NCBI GenBank assembly: GCA_900544595.1
Contig: UQVQ01000001.1
Location: forward strand, 159,730 to 223,729
DNA: 64,000 bases
Direction: 5' to 3'
From: an uncultured Bacillota bacterium
Lineage (GTDB): Bacteria; Bacillota; Clostridia; Christensenellales; UBA1242
A program made the position numbers and the translations under genes. Below the pieces are notes generated by a model. That model saw only the letters and a list, made by a program, of their open reading frames with translations, was not told the DNA's origin and searched no databases. This document shows positions 8,968 through 17,818 of this stretch, in pieces. Every line of letters starts with the position of its first letter. The first letter of the stretch is position 1.

Positions 8968-9444
8968 TTATTCTGCTGGGATAATGCGAATGTTATCAAG
9001 AGGTCTTTTTGTTTGCTCGAAAACAATTGTTCCAATTTGACCAAGTTGAGCATCAGTTAAATCTTCTCTTTTTGCTTTAACAATAACATTGATGTTTTCA
9101 GTTGTTGTTGTTAAAACAACATCTTCAAAGCCAAGCCCTTTAAGCAAGCCTTCGGTTGTAAGTTCTGTTTCCATTGCATCAACAAGCGCTTTTCGACTTG
9201 TTTCTGCAAGGTCTTTTGCTTCTTGACTGCTTGTTTCGTCGGCGATTATGCCTTTATAGTATAAAATTGCTGCTTCTCTTGAAGCATCTCTATCTGCACG
9301 ATAGGAAGAATAGAAATCGAGGTTTGAGTTTTGATTTGAAACCTGCTGTGTTGCGTTGTTATTTAAAGCAATGTTGAGATACCCCGTTACAACCAAAAGC
9401 GCAACCATAACCGACAAAATAATTATTTTTTTCGTTTTGCTCAT
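8968..9444 (-). CDS. spoIIIAH: Stage III sporulation protein AH
   Basis: Mother-cell component of the SpoIIIA-SpoIIQ feeding-tube channel; the B. subtilis protein forms a ring through its YscJ/FliF-like domain and binds SpoIIQ across the intermembrane space. Seen: one N-terminal membrane helix (about residues 6-25), a low-complexity linker, then the alpha/beta domain ending LTDAQLGQIGTIVFEQT. 158 aa, shorter than the 218 aa of B. subtilis. The start is the ATG at 9444, which has the SD AAGGAGAT. A longer open frame upstream overlaps spoIIIAG and is not used. It is the last gene of the operon. Confidence 0.93.
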   Translation of the reverse strand: MSKTKKIIILSVMVALLVVTGYLNIALNNNATQQVSNQNSNLDFYSSYRADRDASREAAILYYKGIIADETSSQEAKDLAETSRKALVDAMETELTTEGLLKGLGFEDVVLTTTTENINVIVKAKREDLTDAQLGQIGTIVFEQTKRPLDNIRIIPAE

Positions 9445-9466
9445 AAAATTAAATCTCCTTTTTAAA

Positions 9467-10015
9467 TTATTTTCCCGCCAAAACTTCAATGTTGGCCTGC
9501 GGGACATCAACCAATGCTTGAATTGCTTTGATAATTTCAAGTTTAACTTTTGTGCTTTCTGCTCCTTTCGCAACAACAACAATACCGCCAATTTCTGGCA
9601 TTATTTCTTTAACAATAATTGCATCGTTTGAAACAATGATTGGAGAAGAAGTTGTTATTTTTGAAGTTGTTGAGTTGCCATTTCCTTCGTTCTTATTGAT
9701 TTTTTCTTCATCGTTTGTTGCATAAACGTATTCGGGTCCACTTGCAAGCGTAACCATAACCGAAACATTCCCAACGCCGTCAATTTTTGAAATTATGTTT
9801 GAAAGTTTACTTTCAATCATTGCGGCATATTCCGAAACTGAAGTTGTTTGCGTGGTTTCGCCTTTGGAAGAGGTTTTGAAAGTTGAAAAATAGATTAAAA
9901 GAACAACAGCAGCAAGAACAACGGCAATAACAATTTCGATGTGCTTAATACTTCGAAGTTTTTGAAAAAACTTGAAGTTTGAAAAAAGTCCCTTTTTTTC
10001 TGTTTTTTCTTCCAA
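9467..10015 (-). CDS. spoIIIAG: Stage III sporulation protein AG
   Basis: Ring-forming component of the SpoIIIA channel. Seen: a basic cytoplasmic N terminus, one membrane helix (IEIVIAVVLAAVVLLIYF), then the conserved soluble part with LSNIISKIDGVGNVSVMVTL, and KGAESTKVKLEIIKAIQALV, typical of the SpoIIIAG family. I place the start at the TTG at 10015 because AAAGGAGGG lies 7 nt upstream. An alternative TTG at 10033 would include that SD in the coding region. 182 aa. Confidence 0.92.
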   Translation of the reverse strand: MEEKTEKKGLFSNFKFFQKLRSIKHIEIVIAVVLAAVVLLIYFSTFKTSSKGETTQTTSVSEYAAMIESKLSNIISKIDGVGNVSVMVTLASGPEYVYATNDEEKINKNEGNGNSTTSKITTSSPIIVSNDAIIVKEIMPEIGGIVVVAKGAESTKVKLEIIKAIQALVDVPQANIEVLAGK

Positions 10016-10044
10016 CTTTTTCCCTCCTTTCAAGCGTTTTTCCC

Positions 10045-10533
10045 TTAGCAGAAAACAATGCTGTTTTTTTCAATTTGAACATATTTTAAAACGCTTTTAA
10101 TAACAAGTTCACTAATATCTTTATGCTCTAAATTTGAAGAAATAACCATTTTGCTTAAATCGACAAAAACAGCATCAATCTTTAATTTGTCCGTGAAAAT
10201 GTTTGCGCTAAGCGTAATTTTAATTTCGCTTGCTCCTTGCTCCGAAAGGTCCGCCTCAATCATATTTTCAAGGCTTTCAATTCGGTCTTTATTAACTTTG
10301 AAAATAAAGTCTTCTTGAATTACCATTGCGTCGTTTTCTTTGAAAATGTTTGAAAGGGAAAAATCTTTATTAAAAAGCGACGGAAGAGGCGAAACAACAA
10401 CCAAAACAACAACAAACGCAAAAATGCCTTTAATATATTTTTTTGTTTGCCCGTTTGGCAAAATTAAATCAACCAAAACCCCAAGAACGCAAACGCCCGC
10501 AATTGCCATAACCCAAGCCGAAATTCCGCTCAT
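10045..10533 (-). CDS. spoIIIAF: Stage III sporulation protein AF
   Basis: 162 aa. Two N-terminal membrane helices (VMAIAGVCVLGVLVDLIL and IKGIFAFVVVLVVVSPL) with the family motif LPNGQTKKYIKG between them, followed by a soluble domain facing the intermembrane space. It works with the other SpoIIIA proteins during engulfment; its own biochemical role is unclear. SD AGGAGGG precedes the ATG. Confidence 0.93.
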   Translation of the reverse strand: MSGISAWVMAIAGVCVLGVLVDLILPNGQTKKYIKGIFAFVVVLVVVSPLPSLFNKDFSLSNIFKENDAMVIQEDFIFKVNKDRIESLENMIEADLSEQGASEIKITLSANIFTDKLKIDAVFVDLSKMVISSNLEHKDISELVIKSVLKYVQIEKNSIVFC

Positions 10534-10567
10534 TTTCCCTCCTTTTATTAAATTTTTCTCAAAATTT

Positions 10568-11803
10568 TTAGATGTAGTTTGCCGTGCACATAATAAGCCC
10601 AGTTGTTATTAAATACATAAAAGAAACGCCAATTATCATTGTTGCAAGATAGGTTAAGGTTTTGCCAACTGTAAAAATGAATTCGGAAACACGGCTGTCG
10701 GTTAGTGGCTCTAAAATTGCGGCGGCAAGTTTTAAAACAAGCGAGAAAACAGCAATTTGAACAATTGGCGAAACAACCGATGCAAACATCAAAACAAGCG
10801 CGCTTGCTCCAACCCCATTTTTAATTAGCATACTGGACGAGAGAATAACATCAAACCCTTCCGAAAGATAACCTCCAAGAAGCGGAACATAGGAACGAAT
10901 TGCATATTTTGCGGTTCGAATTGAAACCCCGTCGTAGGTGCTTGCGGTTATTCCCTGAATTGCTAAAAATGCCATGAAAATTGTGAAAACCGTTCCTGTT
11001 ATCCATTTGAATGCCGAGCCAAAAAACTTAGTGAATTTTTCAAGTTTAACATTTGTTGAGATGTTTGAAACAATTGTGAAAACAATCATGAAAATGAAAA
11101 GCGGCATCAAAATCGATGCAAAAATTTGCATAATAAAACTGCTTAAAAACGCAACTGCTGGCTGATAGACCGCAACAGATGCCGTTCCTCCAATTGCAGT
11201 CATAAGAGTTAGCAAAATTGGAAAAACAACTTCCATTTGCGTTTTAATAAGCTGGATTGTGTTTGATGTTGACGTTATAAGCCGCGTCACACCCGTCATT
11301 GTTAAAATTATGATAACGCCATAACAAACGAAATGGATTATGTCGCCAATTGATTTTCCGTTGTTTTCGCTTTTGATGTTTGAAACAAACCCACAAATTA
11401 TTGCAATAATAATTATTGAGGCAAGAAGCGGAACATATTTTAAAATGTCATCAAAAACAAGGTTAACAATTGCCGTGAAAATTGATTTTTGCCCCGTTGC
11501 AAAAGTTCCGTTAATAACGCTTTCAATTTTTCCTTTAAAACTGTTTGCGCCAAAAATTTCAAGTTCATTTGAATTAAGCGACGAAAGAACATCGTCGATG
11601 TTTGAAAAATTAAGTTTATCAAGCTGTCCTTTTATGCTTTCCTCAAGTTGCTGTTCAAGGCTTTTTTCTTCAACTTCATCGGCATAAACAACCGAAATTT
11701 GCGGACAAAATTGGAAAAGGACAAGCGCAAAAATTGCGAAAAAAATTAAAATGTTTCGCGCAAGTTTAAATTTTTTGCTGTAAGAAAAAATAAATTTTTT
11801 CAT
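10568..11803 (-). CDS. spoIIIAE: Stage III sporulation protein AE
   Basis: 411-aa polytopic membrane protein with about eight hydrophobic segments, the multi-pass core of the SpoIIIA complex. An N-terminal signal-anchor (LIFFAIFALVLFQF) is followed by an extracellular acidic stretch (EEKSLEQQLEESIKGQLD), then conserved segments such as VTRLITSTSNTIQLIKTQMEVVFP and SVSIRTAKYAIRSYVPLLGG-like DGVSIRTAKYAI. Its ATG overlaps the spoIIIAD stop (ATGA), implying translational coupling. Confidence 0.95.
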   Translation of the reverse strand: MKKFIFSYSKKFKLARNILIFFAIFALVLFQFCPQISVVYADEVEEKSLEQQLEESIKGQLDKLNFSNIDDVLSSLNSNELEIFGANSFKGKIESVINGTFATGQKSIFTAIVNLVFDDILKYVPLLASIIIIAIICGFVSNIKSENNGKSIGDIIHFVCYGVIIILTMTGVTRLITSTSNTIQLIKTQMEVVFPILLTLMTAIGGTASVAVYQPAVAFLSSFIMQIFASILMPLFIFMIVFTIVSNISTNVKLEKFTKFFGSAFKWITGTVFTIFMAFLAIQGITASTYDGVSIRTAKYAIRSYVPLLGGYLSEGFDVILSSSMLIKNGVGASALVLMFASVVSPIVQIAVFSLVLKLAAAILEPLTDSRVSEFIFTVGKTLTYLATMIIGVSFMYLITTGLIMCTANYI

Positions 11804-12186
11804 GGCAAAAGCCCCGCAATGATTTCAATTATATTCGAAACAATTGGAAGCGCAAGAACAAGGATAACAATCTTTCCACCAAGCAAAATTTTATCGGCAA
11901 CAGAATTAACACCCGCGTCTTGACAAAGAGAGGCGGAAAATTCGGTTATATATCCAATGCCAACAATTTTTAAAATCGTTGAAAAAAGACCTGTTGTAAG
12001 CCCACTTTTTTCAATAATTTTGCTGAATGTGTCGAACACGTTTGTTAAACTGTTTGCAATCATAAGGAGTATTAAAATTCCACCCGTTATGCTTACGATA
12101 ACAGAAATTTCGGGCTTAACTTGACGAACAATTAAGGCCGTTATTGCGGTTATAATTCCAACTCCAATAATTTTGAAAATTTCCAA
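11800..12186 (-). CDS. spoIIIAD: Stage III sporulation protein AD
   Basis: 128-aa membrane protein, paralogous to SpoIIIAC (both contain the Pfam SpoIIIAC/AD repeat; AD has two copies). Seen: IIGVGIITAITALIVRQVKPEISV and a second copy, KIVGIGYITEFSASLCQDAG. The start is TTG with SD GGGAG 6 nt away. Confidence 0.94.
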   Translation of the reverse strand: MEIFKIIGVGIITAITALIVRQVKPEISVIVSITGGILILLMIANSLTNVFDTFSKIIEKSGLTTGLFSTILKIVGIGYITEFSASLCQDAGVNSVADKILLGGKIVILVLALPIVSNIIEIIAGLLP

Positions 12187-12205
12187 ATTTTGCTCCCAGT
12201 TTTAA

Positions 12206-12400
12206 TTAAAGTTTAAACATTGTTCGAACGGTGTCGAAAAGCGTGTTAATTAAATTTAGCACCATAAGCAAAACAACAATGAGCCCAGCAAGCGTTGAAA
12301 GAGTTGCAATTTCCTCTTTGTTTGAGTGCTTTAAAATTTGATTAACAACCGCGGTTATAATTCCAACCGCTGCAATTTTGAAAATGATTTCAACGCCCAT
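12206..12400 (-). CDS. spoIIIAC: Stage III sporulation protein AC
   Basis: 64-aa membrane protein with two helices; the length matches the family exactly. Seen: IAAVGIITAVVNQILKHSNKEEIATL, the single SpoIIIAC/AD repeat. SD AGGAGG precedes the ATG. Confidence 0.95.
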   Translation of the reverse strand: MGVEIIFKIAAVGIITAVVNQILKHSNKEEIATLSTLAGLIVVLLMVLNLINTLFDTVRTMFKL

Positions 12401-12417
12401 CTTTCCTCCTCAATTTT

Positions 12418-12915
12418 TTAAATTAAAATGATAACAACAAGTGCTCCAAAAAGAAGCATAAGTTTTAACGAAAGCGAACCAAATTTTTTGTTTTCCTCAT
12501 CTGCGTTGCTTTGAAAATTTAAAAATTTGTTTTTGAAATTGTTGATGTCTGCAACTTGGCAACTTACGTCAAGTCGTCCAAGACTTTTAAAAAACAAGAC
12601 AATGTTTTCCTGTTCTTCTTTTGAAAGGAGCGTTGAGCCCTTAAACAACAAGTTTGGCGTAACTTCGCTTGATTTAAGACTTAAAAAGTCTAAATATCTT
12701 TCCAAAACATTTTTAAAGTCTTTTGAAAAATTTGCTAAGTTGCTTGAAACAATTGTTTTTAAGGTTTCTTTTGAGAAACTTATGTCAACGCAAAGTTTTT
12801 CGCAAAACAAAATTAAATCGGCAAAAAATCGCTTGCGCCTTCGATAGAACCTTGCAAACCCAAAGCCAATGTACCCCATTCCAACAAGAACAACTCCAAC
12901 TAAAATAAATTTCAT
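12418..12915 (-). CDS. spoIIIAB: Stage III sporulation protein AB
   Basis: 165 aa, with a hydrophobic helix at each end and a helical cytoplasmic middle; it resembles the type II secretion GspF fold. Seen: GMGYIGFGFARFYRRRKRFFADLILFCEKL, the typical family opening. Its ATG overlaps the stop of spoIIIAA (ATGA). Thought to connect the SpoIIIAA ATPase to the membrane complex. Confidence 0.92.
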   Translation of the reverse strand: MKFILVGVVLVGMGYIGFGFARFYRRRKRFFADLILFCEKLCVDISFSKETLKTIVSSNLANFSKDFKNVLERYLDFLSLKSSEVTPNLLFKGSTLLSKEEQENIVLFFKSLGRLDVSCQVADINNFKNKFLNFQSNADEENKKFGSLSLKLMLLFGALVVIILI

Positions 12916-13853
12916 TCTTCTCCTCTGAAAATTGGCGAAAAATTTTCGTCGAAAACCCCTTCAAATGTTCCCGGCCCTTCTCTTGACGAAAGAACAACAT
13001 ATCTTTCAAAAATTTTCTTCTCCAAAAGTTTTTCGAAGCACGGTTTTTTAAGGAGTTCGGCAACTGTTGCCGCATGGACAGTTGCAATTGTTCCAACGCC
13101 GCAATTTGCCGCATATTCAATTGCCTTTAAGTCCTCTTCCCCGCCAAGTTCGTCGCACGCAACAATTGAAGGCGAAAGCGCGCGAATTCCAAAAACAAAC
13201 CCTTCCTTTTTTGAAATGAACGACAGAACATCACAAAAATTGCTGTTTAAAAGTTCAAGGTTTGTTCCGCCCGAAATTTCTCCTCTTTCGTCCAATACAA
13301 GCGTGCTAAGGCAAATGTTCCTCGATGAAAGTTGGAACAAGAAATCGCGAAGAAAAGTTGTTTTTCCCGCTCCTGGAGGCGAAACGATAAGCGTGTTTCG
13401 AAAAACTCCCTTATCCAAAATGTATCTGAAAGCCGAAAGGCTGCAATTTTTAATAACATGCGGAATTCTTATAACAAGCGAAGTGAAATTTTTAATTGTT
13501 TTAACTCTGTTTTCCTCGCAAACTGCTGTTCCCGCAATTCCAATTCGAATTCCCCCTTCAATTGTTAAAAAGCCTTGTTTAATTTGGTCGTTAACGGCGT
13601 AAATTGAACATTCGCTTGCGCGAAAAACAATGTTTTCAATGTCCGCTTTGGAAACAATAATTGCGTCGGTTTCTTTATTGGTTATTCCATTCTCCGAAAG
13701 AAAATAGGAATTTGCGCCAAGCGTTACAATTGCTGGGCGCGCCTGACGAAGCCGAATTTCACACACTTGCTTTAAATTAACGTGTCTTAAAAGAGCCAAA
13801 GCAAGAGGCTGAGGGAAGATTTTTAAAAATGTTTCTTCAAAATTTTGTTCCAT
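12912..13853 (-). CDS. spoIIIAA: Stage III sporulation protein AA (secretion-type ATPase)
   Basis: 313-aa cytoplasmic ATPase of the mother-cell SpoIIIA machine, related to type II/IV secretion ATPases. Seen: GIRIGIAGTAV before the core, Walker A PPGAGKTT (159-166), Walker B-like VLDERGE (186-192), and ALSPSIVACDELGGEED further on. First gene of the eight-gene operon. No SD is visible: the ATG is preceded by AATACCTTACAAT, which could be a weak sigma-E -10 box with almost no leader. A strong hairpin with a T run ends about 25 bp upstream. Confidence 0.96.
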   Translation of the reverse strand: MEQNFEETFLKIFPQPLALALLRHVNLKQVCEIRLRQARPAIVTLGANSYFLSENGITNKETDAIIVSKADIENIVFRASECSIYAVNDQIKQGFLTIEGGIRIGIAGTAVCEENRVKTIKNFTSLVIRIPHVIKNCSLSAFRYILDKGVFRNTLIVSPPGAGKTTFLRDFLFQLSSRNICLSTLVLDERGEISGGTNLELLNSNFCDVLSFISKKEGFVFGIRALSPSIVACDELGGEEDLKAIEYAANCGVGTIATVHAATVAELLKKPCFEKLLEKKIFERYVVLSSREGPGTFEGVFDENFSPIFRGEE

Positions 13854-13877
13854 ATTGTAAGGTATTTTTAATTCAAC

Positions 13878-13917
13878 AAAAAAAACTTGCGAAATTTGGG
13901 TTTTAACGCAAGTTTTT
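13878..13917 (-). terminator. Terminator-like hairpin immediately upstream of spoIIIAA
   Basis: Perfect 11-bp stem AAAAACTTGCG / CGCAAGTTTTT with a 15-nt loop, followed on the minus strand by eight T. It is the second terminator between efp and the spoIIIA operon and would stop vegetative read-through into sporulation genes. Confidence 0.75.
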
Positions 13918-13974
13918 GTTTTTCTTTAAGAAAAATAAATTGAAAACAATTAAATTTTTTGTTATTTTTCTTAT

Positions 13975-14001
13975 AAAAAAATGCTTGATTAGTTCAAGCA
14001 T
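13975..14001 (-). terminator. Intrinsic terminator of efp
   Basis: ATGCTTGAA / TTCAAGCAT-type stem (8-9 bp, 4-nt loop) followed on the minus strand by TTTTTT, just past the efp stop. Confidence 0.85.
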
Positions 14002-14009
14002 TTATTTTC

Positions 14010-14570
14010 TTACTTAACTCTTTCCATGTAGGTTCCAGTTCTTGTGTCAACGCGAATTTTATCGCCTTGGTTAACGAAAAGAGGAACGTTAAGAGTGTAG
14101 CCAGTTTCAAGTTTTGCTGGTTTATAGCCTGCTTTTGATGTGTCGCCTTGAATTCCTGGTTCACAATCAGTTATTGTAAGCTCAACAAACATTGGTGGTT
14201 CAACCGAGAATGGAGAGCCTTTATAAAATTGAATTGTTGCCATCATATTTTCAACCATGAAATTGAGAGCATCTTCAACTTGGCTTCTGTTAAGAGGAAT
14301 TTGGTCGTAAGTTTCCATATCCATAAAATAGAAAATTTCGCCTTCGTTGTAAAGATATTGCATTTCCTTTCTTTCAATAACTGCAACTTGGAATTTATCC
14401 GAAGGGTTGAAAGTTCTTTCAAGAACTTGACCTGTTACGATGTTTTTAATTTTTGCTCTAACGAATGGAGAACCTTTTCCTGGTTTAACGTGAAGAAAAT
14501 CAACAACTAAATAGATGTTTCCGTCCATTTCAAAAGTAACGCCTTTTCTAAAATCGCCTGCTGTAATCAT
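14010..14570 (-). CDS. efp: Translation elongation factor P
   Basis: 186 aa, the exact family length. Relieves ribosome stalling at polyproline. Seen: the domain I loop HVKPGKGSPF with Lys32 at the tip, the position modified in Bacillus EF-P, and the C-terminal OB signature GDTSKAGYKPAKLETG and VPLFVNQGDKIRVDTRTGTY. SD AAGGAG. The efp-spoIIIA neighbourhood is also found in B. subtilis. Confidence 0.98.
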   Translation of the reverse strand: MITAGDFRKGVTFEMDGNIYLVVDFLHVKPGKGSPFVRAKIKNIVTGQVLERTFNPSDKFQVAVIERKEMQYLYNEGEIFYFMDMETYDQIPLNRSQVEDALNFMVENMMATIQFYKGSPFSVEPPMFVELTITDCEPGIQGDTSKAGYKPAKLETGYTLNVPLFVNQGDKIRVDTRTGTYMERVK

Positions 14571-14646
14571 AAAATCTCCTTAATTTATTTTTTCCAAAGT
14601 AAGTTATAACATAATTTTCAAGCATTTGCAACAATTTTTTATGCCC

Positions 14647-15501
14647 TTATGCCCTTTCAAAGGCATTTTTAAGCGCTAATGCATCTGTTGCCATATTATC
14701 TCTCGACTCGCAAATTATCATTGGTTTAAGCCCTAAATCCTTAATTGCTTTCATAAGCGGCTCAAAATTTGGCCCATACTGCCCATTATCGAAATTTAAG
14801 TGACGAACTTCGCCCTTGCCGCCATATTCAATCATCGAAAAATGTATGTGACAGTTCGACGCCCTTTCAAATCCAAGTTTTTCAATTGCAAGTTCAAAAA
14901 CTTTTCGATAGTCCTCATATGTTCCAAAATTCCCAAGGTTAAGCGCATAGATATGCCCAAAATCGAAAGTTGGAACATAAATTTCGTCAACCGTGCAAAG
15001 GTCGATTATTTCCTCATATGTTCCAATTTGCATTGATTTTCCCATTGTTTCTGGGCAAAGTGTTAAATTCCCAAAACCATTTTCCTTAACTTTTTTTGCA
15101 AGAATCTCAAGCCTGTTTCGAGTAAGTTCAAGCGCTCTTTCGCGCGAAAGTTTCCCTTGCGAAGCCGCGTGAAAAACAAGATGCTTCCCGCCCATAAGGT
15201 TAAGATAGTTAAGCCCAGTTAAAACATAACCATACGATTTTTCAATCATTTCTTCGCTTTCGTTTGCAAAGTTTATGTAGTATGGCGCGTGAATGCTCAT
15301 TGTAATTCCGTTTTCCAAAGCAACTTTTCCAAGTTCTGCTGCTTTTTCGCTTCCCATAACATATCCTTTTCCAAAAGAATATTCATAAGCATTAAGTCCA
15401 AGGCTTTTAAGCCATGCGGGCGCTTGCAAACTGCTCTTATAGCCAAGGTCATAAAACAACTTACTGTTCCCCGAAGGCCCGAACAAAATTTTTTCCATCA
15501 T
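14647..15501 (-). CDS. Endonuclease IV / AP-endonuclease-type TIM barrel
   Basis: 284 aa, AP2Ec / xylose-isomerase-like TIM barrel. Metal-ligand positions typical of Nfo are all visible in order: SIHAPYY (His), LVFHAA (His), CPETMGK (Glu), TFDFGHIYA (Asp, His), NCHIHFS (His, His), LNFDNG (Asp) and IICESR (Glu). An abasic-site endonuclease is therefore likely, but the sequence diverges from classical Nfo, so another member of the superfamily is possible. The first ATG overlaps the truB stop by 4 bp; it is third in the nrnA-truB operon. Confidence 0.8.
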   Translation of the reverse strand: MMEKILFGPSGNSKLFYDLGYKSSLQAPAWLKSLGLNAYEYSFGKGYVMGSEKAAELGKVALENGITMSIHAPYYINFANESEEMIEKSYGYVLTGLNYLNLMGGKHLVFHAASQGKLSRERALELTRNRLEILAKKVKENGFGNLTLCPETMGKSMQIGTYEEIIDLCTVDEIYVPTFDFGHIYALNLGNFGTYEDYRKVFELAIEKLGFERASNCHIHFSMIEYGGKGEVRHLNFDNGQYGPNFEPLMKAIKDLGLKPMIICESRDNMATDALALKNAFERA

Positions 15502-16442
15502 TCCTCCAATAAAAATGTTTCAACTTTAATTTTTCCGTCATCAAAATTGTTTGCAGTTCCAAAAAATCTATTTCCGCAAACAAGTTTAAATTGTCCGCTT
15601 AAAACAGGAAGATTAAAAACGCTTTTCCCGTCTAAAATTGCTTTTCCTTCCTCGCTTGACAAACTTAAAACTGGCAAATCAACAACATCAAAAGAACTTA
15701 AAAGTTCATATTTTCCGTTTTTAATTTCATCAAGTGTAAAACTGTTTTTAATGTCAAATTTCCCACATTTTGTGCGTGTTATGCAAAGCATAGCACCACA
15801 ACTTGCGGTGTTATGCGACAAATCTCGACATAAACTTCTAATATACGTTCCCGCGCTGCATTCAATTTCAAACTCGTAAAGCTGGTTTTCAAAAACTTTT
15901 CCCAAGTTCTTTTCTTCAAACTCTTTTTCAGAGTGAAACTCTAAAAATCTTTCTTTAAGTTCGTTCAATTTTTCAGTTGATGGCTTTCCAATAAGTTTAA
16001 AGGAAAAGATTTCAACCTCCCTTTCTTTAAGGTCAATTTTTTCGCCCTTTCTTGCCAAGTCATAAGCAACTTTTCCATTAACTTTAAGCGCTGAAAATTG
16101 AGGAGGAAGCTGTTTAATTTTTCCAATAAAATTTGGAAGTTCATTTTCAATTTGTTTCTTTGAAACTTCCTTCAAATTAACATTTGTTATTTCGCCTTCT
16201 GCATCGAGAGTTGAGGTTTCAAAGCCAAACGCAAAAACTGCACGGTAGGTTTTTCTTTTTTTAAGGAAAAAATCAAAAAGGCGCGTTGATTTGCCAAGAG
16301 TGATTGGCAAAACTCCGTCGCCCAAAACATCAAGAGTTCCCAAATGCCCCGCTTTTTTTGCGCCAGTTAATTTTTTAACAATGTTTGCCGCCGTGTTTGA
16401 ACTTATTCCCGCCGGCTTGTTTAACACGATAACTCCGTTCAA
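15498..16442 (-). CDS. truB: tRNA pseudouridine-55 synthase TruB
   Basis: Makes pseudouridine 55 in the T loop of tRNAs. Seen: the catalytic segment AGHLGTLDVLGDGVLPI with Asp38, KTYRAVFAFGFET, QLPPQFSALKVNGKVAYDLARKG-like QLPPQFSALKV, and CSAGTYIRSLCRDLS. 314 aa. The start is a TTG with SD TGAGG close by, which lies in the last bases of the upstream nrnA. A roughly 30-residue charged insertion (EFHSEKEFEEKNLGKVFEN) is unusual. Confidence 0.94.
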   Translation of the reverse strand: MNGVIVLNKPAGISSNTAANIVKKLTGAKKAGHLGTLDVLGDGVLPITLGKSTRLFDFFLKKRKTYRAVFAFGFETSTLDAEGEITNVNLKEVSKKQIENELPNFIGKIKQLPPQFSALKVNGKVAYDLARKGEKIDLKEREVEIFSFKLIGKPSTEKLNELKERFLEFHSEKEFEEKNLGKVFENQLYEFEIECSAGTYIRSLCRDLSHNTASCGAMLCITRTKCGKFDIKNSFTLDEIKNGKYELLSSFDVVDLPVLSLSSEEGKAILDGKSVFNLPVLSGQFKLVCGNRFFGTANNFDDGKIKVETFLLEE

Positions 16443-16448
16443 GTTTCC

Positions 16449-17477
16449 TCACATACTTTTATTGTCGTTTCTTTGAATTTCTTTAACACATTCGTCCAAA
16501 ACTTTTTTAAATTCTTTTTTGAAATTGCCATGAATATTGCAACCCGACGCGTTTTTATGCCCGCCGCCGCCAAAAACAGAGGCAACACGGTTAACATCGT
16601 AGTTTTCAATTGAACGAAGCCCAAGGCGATATTCATTATTCCCGCGTTCTTTAACGGTTATGTTAATTTTCGAGTCGTCAACATTGCAAATTATGTGCAT
16701 AAAAGTTGTTACATCGCTTGATTTAACGTGTAACTTTTTAAGGTCTTTAAGTTTTGCATAGAAATATGTCACACCCTTATAGTATTGCAATTTTTTTGCC
16801 ATATAAGCAATAAGTTTAAGTTGGTCAATCGACTTTTTCTTGTGCAAATTGATGTTAACCGTGTCGTAATCGGCGCCAAGGTCGATAAGTTCGCCTGCAT
16901 ATTTGTGGGTTAACGCGGTTATGTTAGAGTTTGAAAAACGATTTGTGTCGGAACTTATTGCTGCAAAAAGGCAAGTTGCCGCATCGGCTTCAATTTCAAA
17001 GTTCATTTCCTTTAAAAGTTCAAAAAGAACTTCCCCGCAAGATGAATAGCTTTTAACATAGTTGATTGTTGCGTAATTCGTGTTGCTAACGTGATGGTCG
17101 ATATTTATTGTTTTTTCGGCGTTTTTATATGCCTCTTCATATTTTCCAAGACGTTGCGTGTTTGAAGAATCAAGAGAAACAAGCAAATCAAATTTTGAAA
17201 AGTCAACTTCGTTTTCGTGCTTTAACTCTTCTTTATTAAACGCATCTTGGTTATTTTTTTCGTGTAAATTTATTTTCTCATAATTTTTCAAAAAAGAAAA
17301 ACGATCTGGAATTTCGCTGTCGCAAAATAACTGAACATTTTTTCCATTTTTAGTTAAAACATCATATAATCCAAGAATACACCCAATTCCGTCGCAGTCG
17401 CAATTAATATGCGTGAAAAGCGCAAGGCTGCGCGCGCTGTCTAATTCATCTTTAATTTCTTTTGCACTTAATTCCAT
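16449..17477 (-). CDS. nrnA: DHH-family oligoribonuclease / pAp phosphatase
   Basis: 342 aa, NrnA (YtqI) family: degrades nanoRNAs and dephosphorylates 3'-phosphoadenosine 5'-phosphate. Seen: motif I THINCDCDGIG (His23, Asp27, Asp29), the DHH motif NIDHHVSNT, DTNRFSNSN, and the DHHA1 glycine-rich GGGGHKNASGC. First gene of the nrnA-truB-endonuclease IV operon; the nrnA/rbfA-truB pairing is common. SD AGAGG, 7 nt from ATG. Confidence 0.93.
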   Translation of the reverse strand: MELSAKEIKDELDSARSLALFTHINCDCDGIGCILGLYDVLTKNGKNVQLFCDSEIPDRFSFLKNYEKINLHEKNNQDAFNKEELKHENEVDFSKFDLLVSLDSSNTQRLGKYEEAYKNAEKTINIDHHVSNTNYATINYVKSYSSCGEVLFELLKEMNFEIEADAATCLFAAISSDTNRFSNSNITALTHKYAGELIDLGADYDTVNINLHKKKSIDQLKLIAYMAKKLQYYKGVTYFYAKLKDLKKLHVKSSDVTTFMHIICNVDDSKINITVKERGNNEYRLGLRSIENYDVNRVASVFGGGGHKNASGCNIHGNFKKEFKKVLDECVKEIQRNDNKSM

Positions 17478-17573
17478 TTATAAACCTCTTAATAAAGATA
17501 TCTTACCATAAACTGCCCCGCCGCGCAATAAATTTTTAAGAAAAAATATGTTTAAAAAATTTTTAAAAAATGG

Positions 17574-17602
17574 TTGACAAAAGTTTTTGTATATATTATT
17601 AT
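17574..17602 (+). promoter_or_regulatory. Strong sigma-A promoter of the tRNA operon
   Basis: Consensus -35 TTGACA (17574-17579), 17-bp spacer, -10 TATTAT (17597-17602), about 27 bp upstream of the first tRNA. Confidence 0.85.
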
Positions 17603-17629
17603 AAAACTCGCCTGACAAATTCAATTTGT

Positions 17630-17706
<77 letters not shown>

Positions 17707-17736
17707 GTTTTAAGAAACGGAAGGTTTCATAAGTAT

Positions 17737-17813
17737 GGCGACGTAGCTCAGTTGGCTAGAGCGTTCGGTTCATACCCGAAAGGTCGAAGGTTCGAATCTT
17801 TCCGTCGCTACCA
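17737..17813 (+). tRNA. Elongator tRNA-Met (CAT)
   Basis: Cloverleaf starting GGCGACG with encoded CCA, anticodon CAT at 17771-17773. G1-T72 wobble and overall sequence resemble B. subtilis elongator tRNA-Met. A CAT-anticodon tRNA-Ile2 is less likely but cannot be fully excluded by eye. Confidence 0.9.
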
Positions 17814-17818
17814 AAATT

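Noticed and set aside
9445..9591. 49-codon N-terminal extension of spoIIIAH
   Set aside because: It overlaps spoIIIAG, does not look like the family, and the internal ATG has a good SD.
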